Source of the DNA: Paracidobacterium acidisoli
Lineage (GTDB): Bacteria; Acidobacteriota; Terriglobia; Terriglobales; Acidobacteriaceae
DNA: 64,000 nucleotides
NCBI RefSeq assembly: GCF_003428625.2
Contig: NZ_QVQT02000008.1
Coordinates: forward strand, 179,867-243,866
Direction of reading: 5' to 3'
Within the stretch, counting starts at the first letter, position 1; every line of letters begins with the position of its first letter. This document shows positions 44,642-53,821 of this stretch, in pieces. The translations under genes were made by a program, and so were the position numbers. The notes beneath the pieces are model-generated. The model had not been told where the DNA came from and did no database searches. It saw only the letters and a list, made by a program, of their open reading frames with translations.

Positions 44642-47600
44642 TTAGTTGATCGTGATGGTGAGCTTGCCGGATGCCGGGGCGCCGGGGTTTGTGGCAATCA
44701 GCGATGCCGAGCCGGCGTTTGCCAGATCGCTCGCCGGAATCGCCACCGTGACGTGGGTTGCATCCACGATGGTCGTTGTCCGGTAGCTTCCGTTCCATGT
44801 CACGGCCACACCGGGAAGAAAGTTCGTCCCGGTAAGAGTCAGCATAGTATTGCCGCTGCCGTGGGCAATGCTTGTGGCCGAGCTTGCCGTCAGACTCGCC
44901 GCCGTGTCTGTCCCGAGTTCCTGCGGAGCCACAAAGGGCCCGCGCAGCAGGATGAGCGAAGTGATCGTCTGATTGGTCGTGTAGTTCTCGGTGGATGTCA
45001 GCAGAGCCAGCCCATCCTGCCCCCAGCGCAACATGTTCCAGCCGCTGGTGATCGAGGAATATGATGCGGGCATCTGCAGCACGGCTTCAGGCAGATATGT
45101 GCTGAGATCGTAGCGCGTCAGCCCAAAGGCAGAGGTCCCCGCCAGATTATCCAGCATCAGGAACTCCTTGCTGAGGGATGGGTCAGCTGCAAAGCCGGAA
45201 CCTTCCGGTGTCGAGCCGGAGTCATAGAAATCGATCAGCGGAAGAGCCGCTATCTGCGAAGGCGGAGAAGTGGATGGATTAATGATTCCCCCGCCCAATC
45301 CGTAAACCAGGCCATTCGCCAGCTGGATGCCTCCGCCGAAACCACTCATCCCCTGAAGGGTCGTGCCGTCGGTCTCGGTCAGACCATTCGCATTCACGCT
45401 GTAGCGATAAAATACTGTGCTTTCGCCCCCGCTGGCATACAAATGGGATGCATCTGCAAAGACCGGATTGGCGCCCTCGTAAATCCCGGACAGATTTGGA
45501 CGGAAGGTGCCGGTCGTGCCGCTGGTATCTAAGATGCCAAAGCTGCTCCAGGCATTCGTTATGCCAACAGCCAGGGTGGTATCAGAGCCAGGCATTGCAA
45601 CCAGCGAGGTGGCAGTAACATTCGACGTTGATCCAGATTGCGTTAATGAGAGTGGGATGGTGGCGGTCAGACTCTGATTCAGCAAATTGAATTTCGCCAG
45701 ACTGTTGGATCCGCTTAAACCGATGTACAGATAATCCCCGTCTGTGGTTTCCGCCATCACCGTTGGCTGGCTGCCCACCGCGACCGGCGTGCCGACTGCC
45801 CCGGTAGCGGGGTTGATCTTCACGACCGAATTGCCGGTGATACTGATGGCCGTGCTCGGAACGGTTGCGTAGAGTGACTGCGCATACGGATCGAAGAGCA
45901 ATCCGCTCGTCGGAACATTTACGAGATCATAGATCGTCAGTGGCGTGATCTGCGAAACGCCTCCGCCGGGGGTTGGATTGGAAACCGTAACCGCCGCCCA
46001 TCCGTAGTTTGCAATTTCTGCAGCGGTGACGGTTGCGGTGAGCTGCGCTGCGTTCACGAAGGTGGTCGTCAGTGCGGTGACGCCCAGATTTACCGTTGAA
46101 TTTGCATTGAATCCATTCCCTGAAACGGTCAGCGTGAAATCGCTCGAACCGGCCTGCACCAGATTGGGCGAAATGGAGGAGATGGATGGCACCGCACCAT
46201 AGATGCCGCCTGTCACTGTGGTGCTGGTGGCGGATGTGTCATTGCCCGGTGTTGGATCGTAGCTGACGGAGGTCACCGAGGCCGTGCCCGCGAGAGTTCC
46301 CGCCTCGGTGGGTGTCGCATTCACGGTAATGGTCGCGCTTGCCCCGCTGGCGAGCGTCCCCGGATCACAGCTGAAGGTCGTGCCACTGCCGCACGAGCCC
46401 GTGCTGGCCTTCACGCTGCCGATGGTCAGCGATGGATCAAGGGTAATACCAACGACCGCACCATCCGAGGCATTCGGCCCCAGGTTTTTAACCGTGGCCA
46501 CCCAGGAAACGGAACTCCCCGTAGTGGCTGTGCCGGGAGCGCTCAGGGTGACGGAGAGGTCGGCCGGAGAAGACGACAGGTCCTTCACCAGAGGCGACTG
46601 GAAAATGAACAACTGAGACTGCGAGGTGAAGGGACCGGGGCTGGCATTGAGCGCAAGTCCGTTCTGTCCCCAGCGCACGATCTTCTCAAAAGAAGCTCCA
46701 TAGCCGTTCTCACCTGCCCCGTTCACTACAACGCCTCCGAGCAGGTTGAAAGAAGACTCATCGAATGCCAGCACCGTATTGCTGTTATTGCCAAATGAAC
46801 CTGTTGCGACAAATGCGCGACCAAGGCTTGAATCCGAAACCACCGGGCCAGTTGCGGGCGTGCTGAGGCTGCTGTAGAACGTACCCTCGAGTGTGCCATT
46901 CGAGGCATTCAGCACCTGCCCGGTGGAAAGATACAGGTTTCCCTTGTCATATTGCAGCCAGTTGGCGTACTGAGTGAGGCCTGACAGCGCGCTGGCTGCC
47001 GTGATGCCGGTTGAGCCGACCGTCAGCTCTTCCACCGTGTTGTTGTCTGAGAGCACGTAAAGGGTCGACCCCGAAGAGCCGAAGCTCATCGCCCCCTCTC
47101 CCGATGTCCACTCGTCGGCACGGGCCACCCCGGAATCGTAGATGGTGATACCGGCTGCCGTTGCCACCGCCACGGAATTTGGCAACCCTGGCACAGCCAC
47201 CAGGAACAGAGCGGCCGGTGGGTTGTAGAGGCCTTCCACGCCCACCTGGAACTGGTTCACCACCTTGCCCTGTGTCAGATTCACTTGGGCCACGCTGGCT
47301 GCGCCGTCGAGGCCGACAAAGAGCTGCGTCCCGTCTGACGATAGCGCCAGCTTATTGGGATTGCTGCCGACCTGGATCTGCCGCGTTACATTGCCGGTCG
47401 TCGGGTCGATGCCCACTACCGAATTGCCCGAAACTCCGGCTGATGTCGCAGGCACCGACGCATACAGGAGCCCGTCTGTTGCGTTGAAGACGATGTCGTT
47501 GGCGGTGATGGGGAGATACACCGTAAACGGCTGTGCCGAGCTGGTTCCTCCGCCGGGTGCCGGCGTGGTGACCGTAACATTGACATTCCCGGGGAAGGCA

Positions 47601-48790
47601 AGGCTGGAGGCGGGAATGGTCGCCGTGATGGAAGTCGGATTGTTCAAGGTCGACGCCACGACCGTTCCATTGACCGAGACCGTGGTGCTGGGCACAAAGT
47701 TCGTCCCTTCCACAGTTATCTGGCTGGTCGTGCCGATCGGACCCGCGTTCGGATACAGGCCGGTAAGCGCAGGCGCCGGTGGATTAGCAATGGCCACGCT
47801 CACCGCGCTGGACGTGGACGGTGAAGCCCCCGGCGTCATGACCGTCACCGAAGCGTTTCCGGCGGCGGTAAGGTCGGCCGCCGGCACTGTTGCCACCAGG
47901 AAGGTGGTGTAGCTGGTGAACAGCGTGGTCTTCAGTGGCGTGCCGTTCCATTCAACCACGGAGCCCAGGATAAAGCCGGTTCCGGTGACCGTGATCGTCG
48001 TATCCGGTGAACCGGTATAGATTGAGTTGGGCGAGACGGAGCTGATCTTCGGCCCCGGCAGCGTCGCCGCGGCAACGCTCAGGCTCTCGGCCGCAGAGGT
48101 GCCGCCGCCCGGAGTCGGATTTACGGCGGTCAGCGAAAGGCTGCCCGCGGCGGCAAGGTCCGCCGACGTGAGCGTGACGCCTGCCTGGGTTGCGCTGCTG
48201 AATGTGGTTGCCCTCGGCGTCCCGTTGACATTGATCGTGGTTGCAGGATCAAACCCTGTGCCGGTGACCACGACCACAGCCGACGTGGTTCCGGTGGTTT
48301 CACTGGTGGGAGAGATCGTCGTAATCGTTGGAGCCGGATTATCGACCTCGAGATTGATCGGAGTGCCGGAGCTGCTCACTGTTCCGTTCGCCACACTCAC
48401 GGCGAGCTGCGCGCCCTGGGTGATCTGGCTGGCTGGGACGGTCGCGGTCAGCTGCGATGCGCTGACATACGTGGTGGTCTCACTGGTTCCACCGACCTGG
48501 ACCACACTGCTCGAGACAAACCCGGAGCCGTTGACGGTCAGGGTGAGCGCACTGACGCCCGCGGTAACACTTGCCGGGCTGATCGATGTAACGGCCAGTG
48601 TGGACGTGGTAGTGCCGCCGCCCCCTCCTGCGTTACCGGAACCGCCCGAGCCGGAGCCGCCGCCTCCGCAACCGCTGATCAGAAGAGAAAATCCGAATCC
48701 CAAAGCAAAACTGACAAAAAACGGCAAACGCAGCAAAGACCTGCTGCTCCCCACGCCCACGTTCACGATGGGACCTGCTTCCCAGAGCAC
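44642..48790 (-). CDS. Large lipoprotein with IPT/TIG and beta-propeller domains
   Basis: This 1382-residue protein has a lipobox at residues 38-41 (ISGC, Cys41 acylated) and a glycine/serine-rich tether of about 20 residues. At least four IPT/TIG Ig-like repeats follow (TSISPASVTAGVSALTLTVNGSGF, TTISPTSETTG, SSVSPNSIYTGSPDTTITVTGTGF, LYPNAGPIGTTS). Next come a YVTN-type propeller (NSVVGIDPTTGNVTRQIQVGSNPNKLALSSDG), a DUF11-like domain (ATTGSSVSWVATVKNLGPNASDGAVV), another IPT, a second propeller (NSVVKINPATGAVGTPVAVG) and a final IPT. This is a surface-anchored binding or adhesion-type scaffold; the ligand is unknown. The internal module order IPT-propeller-DUF11-IPT-propeller-IPT suggests internal duplication. 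No neighbour shares its direction closely. Confidence 0.88.
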   Translation of the reverse strand: MLWEAGPIVNVGVGSSRSLLRLPFFVSFALGFGFSLLISGCGGGGSGSGGSGNAGGGGGTTTSTLAVTSISPASVTAGVSALTLTVNGSGFVSSSVVQVGGTSETTTYVSASQLTATVPASQITQGAQLAVSVANGTVSSSGTPINLEVDNPAPTITTISPTSETTGTTSAVVVVTGTGFDPATTINVNGTPRATTFSSATQAGVTLTSADLAAAGSLSLTAVNPTPGGGTSAAESLSVAAATLPGPKISSVSPNSIYTGSPDTTITVTGTGFILGSVVEWNGTPLKTTLFTSYTTFLVATVPAADLTAAGNASVTVMTPGASPSTSSAVSVAIANPPAPALTGLYPNAGPIGTTSQITVEGTNFVPSTTVSVNGTVVASTLNNPTSITATIPASSLAFPGNVNVTVTTPAPGGGTSSAQPFTVYLPITANDIVFNATDGLLYASVPATSAGVSGNSVVGIDPTTGNVTRQIQVGSNPNKLALSSDGTQLFVGLDGAASVAQVNLTQGKVVNQFQVGVEGLYNPPAALFLVAVPGLPNSVAVATAAGITIYDSGVARADEWTSGEGAMSFGSSGSTLYVLSDNNTVEELTVGSTGITAASALSGLTQYANWLQYDKGNLYLSTGQVLNASNGTLEGTFYSSLSTPATGPVVSDSSLGRAFVATGSFGNNSNTVLAFDESSFNLLGGVVVNGAGENGYGASFEKIVRWGQNGLALNASPGPFTSQSQLFIFQSPLVKDLSSSPADLSVTLSAPGTATTGSSVSWVATVKNLGPNASDGAVVGITLDPSLTIGSVKASTGSCGSGTTFSCDPGTLASGASATITVNATPTEAGTLAGTASVTSVSYDPTPGNDTSATSTTVTGGIYGAVPSISSISPNLVQAGSSDFTLTVSGNGFNANSTVNLGVTALTTTFVNAAQLTATVTAAEIANYGWAAVTVSNPTPGGGVSQITPLTIYDLVNVPTSGLLFDPYAQSLYATVPSTAISITGNSVVKINPATGAVGTPVAVGSQPTVMAETTDGDYLYIGLSGSNSLAKFNLLNQSLTATIPLSLTQSGSTSNVTATSLVAMPGSDTTLAVGITNAWSSFGILDTSGTTGTFRPNLSGIYEGANPVFADASHLYASGGESTVFYRYSVNANGLTETDGTTLQGMSGFGGGIQLANGLVYGLGGGIINPSTSPPSQIAALPLIDFYDSGSTPEGSGFAADPSLSKEFLMLDNLAGTSAFGLTRYDLSTYLPEAVLQMPASYSSITSGWNMLRWGQDGLALLTSTENYTTNQTITSLILLRGPFVAPQELGTDTAASLTASSATSIAHGSGNTMLTLTGTNFLPGVAVTWNGSYRTTTIVDATHVTVAIPASDLANAGSASLIATNPGAPASGKLTITIN

Positions 48791-49132
48791 TCAATTGTGT
48801 GCGGATTAAGTTCCGGCATTAAAAGTATAAGAAGAGGAGTGTCTGTGCCATAGCCATTTTAGTAACCACTTATAAAATTACCCTCTTGTAATGATTTCTC
48901 GGGATTAGTGGCACTTAAGGAATGATGGACGACGGAAAATCGTCACCCGGTCTTAACAAACATCAAATCGTCAGGCCACTTTTCAGGGGATCAATGAGCG
49001 CCGGCAAACAGGCTATCAGGAGTAATCCGTCTATTCTGCCAGGCACGCCGGCAGGCAGCGCCGAAAGTACTACATGCTACAGTGCCGCCTTAGAAACTCC
49101 GCCGGCGAACCGCCTGAATACCTCAGCCCTTC
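48791..49132. other. Intergenic region without a supported gene
   Basis: This AT-richer stretch holds the promoter area of the lipoprotein gene (ACTTATAAAATT near 48868). Short open frames on the plus strand (48922-49161) lack family features and ribosome sites. Confidence 0.5.
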
Positions 49133-49531
49133 TCAGGCCTGCCAGCGCATCAGCTGCGTAAGCTGCACCAGATTGCCGCAGGTGTCGTTTACCATGGCAA
49201 TCTTCGAGGCGGTCACGTCTGTCGGCGGCATGGTAAACGCGGCGCCGCCCTCTTTCATCCGCTCGTAGTCGGCCTGCAGGTCGTCGGTAAAGAACATGAT
49301 CGCGGGCTGGTTCTGCTGAAACAGCGCCTGCTGATACGTCTGCGCCGCGGGGCTGTTGTTCAGCGCCAGCTGCAGCTCGGTGCCGTCCGGCTCTTCTGCC
49401 GAGGCGACCGTGAGCCAGCGATACGGCCCCTGGCTGAAGTCGGCCTTCTTCACAAAGCCCAGCACTTCGGTATAAAAGCGCAGAGCCTTCTCCTGGTCGT
49501 CGACATAAATACTGGTCACTTTGATCTTCAT
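49133..49531 (-). CDS. VOC-family (glyoxalase/bleomycin-resistance fold) protein
   Basis: This 132-residue protein has paired beta-alpha-beta-beta-beta modules (IKVTSIYVDDQEKALRFYTEVLGF; FFTDDLQADYERMKEGGAAF; IAMVNDTCGNLVQL). A metal site cannot be assigned with confidence, since the usual first His is absent. It starts at ATG 49531, overlapping the DoxX-like stop by four bases. It is the last gene of the ArsR-SRPBCC-DoxX-VOC unit. Proteins of this type in such units are annotated as glyoxalases of unknown substrate. Confidence 0.88.
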   Translation of the reverse strand: MKIKVTSIYVDDQEKALRFYTEVLGFVKKADFSQGPYRWLTVASAEEPDGTELQLALNNSPAAQTYQQALFQQNQPAIMFFTDDLQADYERMKEGGAAFTMPPTDVTASKIAMVNDTCGNLVQLTQLMRWQA

Positions 49532-49947
49532 TTCGTTTCTCCGTTTGTTGCTGGAAAGAGGATGCCGAGGGTACGGCTCTGCGGGCGCAGCGCCCACGAG
49601 GCAACGGTCAGAGCAGTAAGGATGAGCGGAGCGATGACATGAAAGCCGTAAGCGCCATAGCCGCCCACCGCCGCGCAGGACATGGCCGCGCCCGTCAGAT
49701 CGAAGAAGATGCCGGCATACGCCCACTCCTTGAGCCGCGGAAAGCCCGGCCACAGGATGGCGATGGCCCCAGCCAGCTTCCAGAAGCCAAGGATGGCGAA
49801 GAAGTACAGCGGGTACCCGAGCACAGGCACCGTGCCGTGAGGATGGGCGTGATACTGCGCCATCTGCGCGACACCGCCGCTGCCGATCGGAAGGGCAACG
49901 AGCACGGTCGTCGTCCAGTAAGCAATGGATTTGGTTTTCATGCTCAC
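49528..49947 (-). CDS. DoxX-like integral membrane protein
   Basis: This 139-residue protein has four hydrophobic segments (AYWTTTVLVALPIGSGGVA, YPLYFFAILGFWKLAGAIAIL, AGIFFDLTGAAMSCAAVGG, VIAPLILTALTVASWAL) matching the DoxX-like family. A GTG start at 49947 overlaps the SRPBCC stop; ATG 49941 is an alternative. Its function is unknown, though DoxX relatives are linked to redox or detoxification membranes. It is coupled on both sides within the four-gene unit. Confidence 0.85.
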   Translation of the reverse strand: MSMKTKSIAYWTTTVLVALPIGSGGVAQMAQYHAHPHGTVPVLGYPLYFFAILGFWKLAGAIAILWPGFPRLKEWAYAGIFFDLTGAAMSCAAVGGYGAYGFHVIAPLILTALTVASWALRPQSRTLGILFPATNGETK

Positions 49948-50381
49948 TCCAGACCTTCAGCCACCCGCTCCAGGCCGCTGAAGAACTTCTGCCAGCCGTA
50001 CTTTGCGCCCTGATAATTTGCCTTCTGCTCAGGGCGAAAGCCGGACTGCTCCATGCGAACGTGCGTGCCGCCCTCCGCCGGAGTCAGCGTCCACAGCACC
50101 ACCCACTGCAGACCGGCTTCGCTCTCGCCCACGCCCCAGCTGTAGGAGAGCCGCCGCTGCGGATCGACGACCAGCACCTCGCAGTCCACCACGCCGCTCC
50201 AGTGCGACACCGGCTCGGTCCGGAACCGGAACCTGCGCCCCACCACCGGCTCGAAATCATTGCTCATCATCCACTGCGCGAGCAGCGGACTCTCCGTGAG
50301 CGCGCGCCACAGCTTCTCCGGCGGGTGCGCAAATACCCTTTCGACCACAAGGGTATCGGGACTCTCTGCGGCATGGCTCAT
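49944..50381 (-). CDS. SRPBCC/AHSA1-family protein
   Basis: This 145-residue helix-grip fold protein (VVERVFAHPPEKLWRALTESPLLAQWMMSNDFEPVVGRRFRF; C-terminal WQKFFSGLERVAEGL) is typical of START/AHSA1-like proteins that bind hydrophobic ligands. It usually occurs beside a small ArsR regulator, exactly as here. ATG 50381 lies just beyond the ArsR stop (TAGTGATG); a GTG one codon earlier is possible. The ligand is unknown. Confidence 0.88.
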   Translation of the reverse strand: MSHAAESPDTLVVERVFAHPPEKLWRALTESPLLAQWMMSNDFEPVVGRRFRFRTEPVSHWSGVVDCEVLVVDPQRRLSYSWGVGESEAGLQWVVLWTLTPAEGGTHVRMEQSGFRPEQKANYQGAKYGWQKFFSGLERVAEGLE

Positions 50382-50383
50382 CA

Positions 50384-50725
50384 CTATTTCATCCTCTCCA
50401 GAAGGGCTTCAAGCTGGTCGAACCGGTCGCGCCAGAAGGCGCCGTAGACGCGCAGCCAGTCCACCATCGGCGCCAGCGCATCGGGCTGCGCGCGATAGTG
50501 CGTTTCGCGACCCTCGCGGCGATGCCGCACCAGCTTCGCCCGCTTCAGCACCGTCAGGTGCTTGGAGACGGCAGGCTGCGACACGCCCGCATAGCGGGTC
50601 AGCGCGTGGACGGTCTGCTCGCCCTGCCGCGTCAGCTCCTCGAAGAGTGCTCTGCGCGTCGGATCGGCAAGAGCCCGGAACACGTGACTGGCATGAGCCG
50701 TCTTCACATGCAGAACCATAACCAT
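50384..50725 (-). CDS. ArsR-family winged-helix repressor
   Basis: This regulator of about 113 residues (VFRALADPTRRALFEELTRQGEQTVHALTRYAGVSQPAVSKHLTVLKRAKLVRHRREGRETHY) is of the SdpR/YgaV-like type that pairs with SRPBCC genes. No metal-binding CxC motif is present, so a non-metal signal is likely. The start is uncertain: ATG 50725, ATG 50719 and GTG 50707 are all in frame. The first two lie inside a perfect inverted repeat that looks like its own operator, so a leaderless or downstream start is possible. Confidence 0.85.
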   Translation of the reverse strand: MVMVLHVKTAHASHVFRALADPTRRALFEELTRQGEQTVHALTRYAGVSQPAVSKHLTVLKRAKLVRHRREGRETHYRAQPDALAPMVDWLRVYGAFWRDRFDQLEALLERMK

Positions 50726-50737
50726 CGGGTTATGGTT
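50714..50737. promoter_or_regulatory. Candidate ArsR operator
   Basis: AACCATAACC (50714-50723) and its exact complement (50728-50737) flank a four-base spacer. The 24-bp dyad overlaps the candidate start codons of the ArsR gene and sits between it and the divergent esterase, so it may control both. Confidence 0.65.
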
Positions 50738-50904
50738 TGTCAAGCGATAAAGACGCGCCGTTTCCGATTGCGGCTGGTATCGTTGTTCTGCGATCGCCAT
50801 CCACCGGGCAGGCGCAGGTATTTTCTGCCCGCTGTATTTGCTCATGTGCCGCGCCGCTCGCGGCGGCCATCCTGCTTTTTGACTTCAACCGGAAGGTTTC
50901 CTGC

Positions 50905-51864
50905 ATGCTGAAAAGATTCCGTCTTCCTGTTCTCGCTCTGTCTCTCTGCTTCGCGGCCTCCGCCGCCTTCGCGCAAACGCCCGCATGGGAGCCCGCTCCC
51001 GGCCATCTCACGCTGCCGCTCTGGCTGAATGGCGCGCCCGGCGCATCCACCGCCACCGGGCCCGAGGTCGATACCAACACGGCAAAGGACCCGCTCGTCG
51101 CCGGTCGTCCCATCATCCGCCTCGGCAACGTCTCCACGCCCACCATCACGCTCTACCGCCCCACCTCCGGCATCAGCACCGGCGCTGCGGTCGTCGTCTT
51201 TCCCGGCGGCGGCTATCGCATTCTCGCCATCGATCTCGAAGGCACCGAGGTCTGCGACTGGCTCAACTCCATCGGTGTCACCTGCGTTCTGCTCAAATAC
51301 CGCGTGCCCGACAGCGGCCCCTGGCCAAAATCATCGGCCGCTCTGCAGGACGCGCAGCGCGCCGTCGGCATGGTCCGTGAGCATGCCGTCGAGTGGGGCA
51401 TCGATCCGCACCGCGTCGGCGTCCTCGGCTTCTCCGCCGGAGCGCACCTCGCCGCCGCCGTCAGCACGCACTACGACAAGCGTCTTTATCCCGATGTCGA
51501 CGCGGCCGATCGGCAGAGCTGCCGGCCTGACTTCGCCGTCGTCATCTATCCCGGCTATCTGGCGATTGCCGATCGGAACTACGCGCCGAACCCCGACATC
51601 CATCCCACCGCCGATACGCCGCCGACCTTTCTCGTCCAGGCCGAAGACGATCCGGTGCACGTCGAAAACAGCCTCGTCTATTTTCAGCAGCTGAAGAACG
51701 CCGGTACCCCCGCCGAGATGCACCTCTACACGCACGGCGGCCACGGCTACGGCCTTCGTCCCAACGGCCTGCCCGTCACCACGTGGCCGAAGGAGGCAGA
51801 GAAGTGGATGAACACCCTCCACATGCTCAACGGCCCCACTCCCGCCCCACCTGCTGCGAAGTAG
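50905..51864 (+). CDS. Secreted alpha/beta-hydrolase (esterase, xylan/acetyl esterase-like)
   Basis: This 319-residue protein has a signal peptide (residues 1-23, ends AAFAQ). The alpha/beta-hydrolase core has the oxyanion motif FPGGGYR and nucleophile GFSAGAH, with an acid in AEDDPVHVEN and His in YTHGGHGYGL. The family (BD-FAE/endo-xylanase-associated esterase-like) removes acyl groups from polysaccharides; the substrate is inferred. I chose ATG 50905 after GGAAGG; an upstream frame of 56 residues runs through the ArsR operator and is not credible. It is divergent from ArsR. Confidence 0.9.
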   Translation: MLKRFRLPVLALSLCFAASAAFAQTPAWEPAPGHLTLPLWLNGAPGASTATGPEVDTNTAKDPLVAGRPIIRLGNVSTPTITLYRPTSGISTGAAVVVFPGGGYRILAIDLEGTEVCDWLNSIGVTCVLLKYRVPDSGPWPKSSAALQDAQRAVGMVREHAVEWGIDPHRVGVLGFSAGAHLAAAVSTHYDKRLYPDVDAADRQSCRPDFAVVIYPGYLAIADRNYAPNPDIHPTADTPPTFLVQAEDDPVHVENSLVYFQQLKNAGTPAEMHLYTHGGHGYGLRPNGLPVTTWPKEAEKWMNTLHMLNGPTPAPPAAK

Positions 51865-51975
51865 CGCGAAGGCAAAGCAGCACGCAAAGCAGGCAGTGCA
51901 CAAAAAAAGACAGGGATTCATCCGTCGATGAATCCCTGCATCTGCATTCCTGTGTTGTCCAGGCGAAAATGGAGG

Positions 51976-51998
51976 CCACGTCCGGATCTTCGGACGTG
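51976..51998. repeat. Dispersed hairpin element
   Basis: CACGTCCG (51977-51984) and CGGACGTG (51991-51998) are separated by six bases, the same stem as the 43853 element. Confidence 0.65.
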
Positions 51999-52014
51999 AA
52001 TGGATCGCGCAATT

Positions 52015-52054
52015 CTGCGCCCTGCGCCCTGCGCCCTGCGCCCTGCGCCCTGCC
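52015..52054. repeat. 7-bp minisatellite (CTGCGCC) x 5.7
   Basis: Five full perfect units and a five-base partial lie directly before the stop codon of the Gfo/Idh/MocA gene. Copy number is likely to vary by slippage. Confidence 0.9.
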
Positions 52055-52055
52055 T

Positions 52056-53402
52056 TTACGCTTTTATCTTCATCGCCTCCGGGTCCCACTCGATCACCCT
52101 GCCGCGGTCGTAGCTCAGGTTGCTCAGCAGCGCGGCTCCGGCAGCGCGGAAGCCGAAGACTGCATCTTCGACCACCGGTTTCCGCGACCGTACCGATTCG
52201 AAGAAGTTCTTCAGATGGTCGTAGCTGTCGCTGTAATCCTTCGGCGCCTGATACCGCTCCGTCCTCTCCGGCAGCGGACCCACCGGATGCTGCAGCGGAT
52301 ACTTCTCCCGGTACGCCGCCGTGATCTGCTTCTGCATCGCCTCCGGAAATGTCCCGATCGTCAGCCCCGGCTCCGTCTCGCGCGGCACGCGGTTCACCGT
52401 CACGCCGCCCCCGCCGATCTCCATCGTTCCTTCCGAGCCCGAGAAGATAAACCCTTCACCCTCTGAGCCGCCGTCGACGAAGTTCACCCGCAGGTTGAGG
52501 TTAAAGCCCTCCGGATAATCGAAGAGCCCCAGCATCACATCCGGCACGTTGCGCCCATCCTTCCAGAAGCGCAGCCCGCCCGTCGCCATCGCCCGCGTCG
52601 GCCCGTGCGATCCGGTGATGAAGTGCGTTCCGCTGAAGAGGTGAACGAACAAATCGCCCGCCACGCCGCTCCCGTATGCCTTCCACTTGCGCCACTGGAA
52701 AAACTGCTCCGCGCTGAAGGGAATCTTCGGCGCCGTTCCCAGAAACCGCGGCCAGTCGCACGTCTCCGTCGACGCATCCGGTGGAATCGTATAATCCCAC
52801 GCGCCGATCGCCGAGTTGCGGTCCCACCACGCCGTGATCATGTTCAGCTTGCCGATCGCGCCCGACTCCAGCAGCTCCTTGGCCTTCGCGTAGATCATCG
52901 AGCTCACCCGCTGGCTGCCGATCTGGATGATCCGGTTCGTCGCCCGCGCCGCTTCGATCATCTCCGGTCCATCCGAGTACAGATGGATCATCGGTTTCTC
53001 GCAGTACACGTCCTTGCCGGCCTTCATCGCATCCACGGCCGCCTGCTTGTGCCAGTGGTCCGGCGTGGCAATCAGCACCGCGTCGACATCTTTGCGCGCC
53101 AGAATCTCGTGGTAATCCTTCGTCGTGAAGACGCCATCGCCCCACTGCTCTTTGCTGCGCGCCAGCCGCCCGTCGTAACAATCGGCCACGGCCACCAGCT
53201 TTACGCCCGGAACCTGCACCGCCGTCCCCGTGTCGTACATCCCCTGTCCGCCGGCTCCAATCAGTGCCAGGTGAATCTGATCGTTTGCAGATACCGGCCG
53301 TGCCGGCTCCTCCTGCGCTCCTGCCAGGGCATAGGTCTTTGCTCCCACCAGGGTCTGTGCCGTGGCCACTCCTGCCGCCTTCAGAAAATCTCTGCGATCC
53401 AT
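52056..53402 (-). CDS. Tat-exported Gfo/Idh/MocA-family oxidoreductase
   Basis: This 448-residue protein starts with a twin-arginine signal (MDRRDFLKAAGVA), so it is exported folded with its cofactor. It has an NAD(P)-binding Rossmann motif (LALIGAGGQGMYD), the family EKP motif (VYCEKPMIHL) and a C-terminal alpha/beta substrate domain. Tat-exported members act on sugars or glycosides in the periplasm (for example oxidation at C3, or GH109-like hydrolysis); the substrate here is unknown. It stands alone, with a minisatellite beside its stop. Confidence 0.9.
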   Translation of the reverse strand: MDRRDFLKAAGVATAQTLVGAKTYALAGAQEEPARPVSANDQIHLALIGAGGQGMYDTGTAVQVPGVKLVAVADCYDGRLARSKEQWGDGVFTTKDYHEILARKDVDAVLIATPDHWHKQAAVDAMKAGKDVYCEKPMIHLYSDGPEMIEAARATNRIIQIGSQRVSSMIYAKAKELLESGAIGKLNMITAWWDRNSAIGAWDYTIPPDASTETCDWPRFLGTAPKIPFSAEQFFQWRKWKAYGSGVAGDLFVHLFSGTHFITGSHGPTRAMATGGLRFWKDGRNVPDVMLGLFDYPEGFNLNLRVNFVDGGSEGEGFIFSGSEGTMEIGGGGVTVNRVPRETEPGLTIGTFPEAMQKQITAAYREKYPLQHPVGPLPERTERYQAPKDYSDSYDHLKNFFESVRSRKPVVEDAVFGFRAAGAALLSNLSYDRGRVIEWDPEAMKIKA

Positions 53403-53821
53403 CTGCTGTACGCTGATCCTTCCCTGTATCCGATTATTTAGCCTGGCCCCTGCCCCGTTATTTCACCTGGAGCTCGCACCCGGGTGCCCCATCTTCGCCG
53501 CCCGTCTTTGGCGGCTAAGGTGGGGAAGGCTATACCCCGTTTCCGCCGCACCATAAGACGGAAAGCTGCCCGGGCCGTTCCTGAGCGCGCCTTACGCGGC
53601 GCACGATGATACCGTTTTCAGGAACCGTTCACGATAACCGGAAAGGGTTGCGCGCCGCAACCCGCCGCACAGAAGGGAATGGGTCTGTTTCTTTTTGGGA
53701 AGGGCACGGCTTCAGCCGTGCCATCGAATGCTCCAGCATGTCGCGGCTTCGGCCGCTGAGGGATTTTTTCTGTGGCCCTTCAAACGGGCCCGCGAGCCCG
53801 CCGGTCCACGTCCAGCGCCTT
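53403..53821. repeat. Intergenic palindrome-rich region
   Basis: There is no gene in these 419 bases. 53482-53525 is a GGGTGCCCCAT...GGTGGGG hairpin element. 53703-53722 is a 20-base near-palindrome (GGCACGGCT-TC-AGCCGTGCC) that recurs at 57846 and 58239. 53743-53756 is a GCGGC-TTCG-GCCGC hairpin followed by a T-run at 53764-53769, which would work as an intrinsic terminator on the plus strand. Confidence 0.7.
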
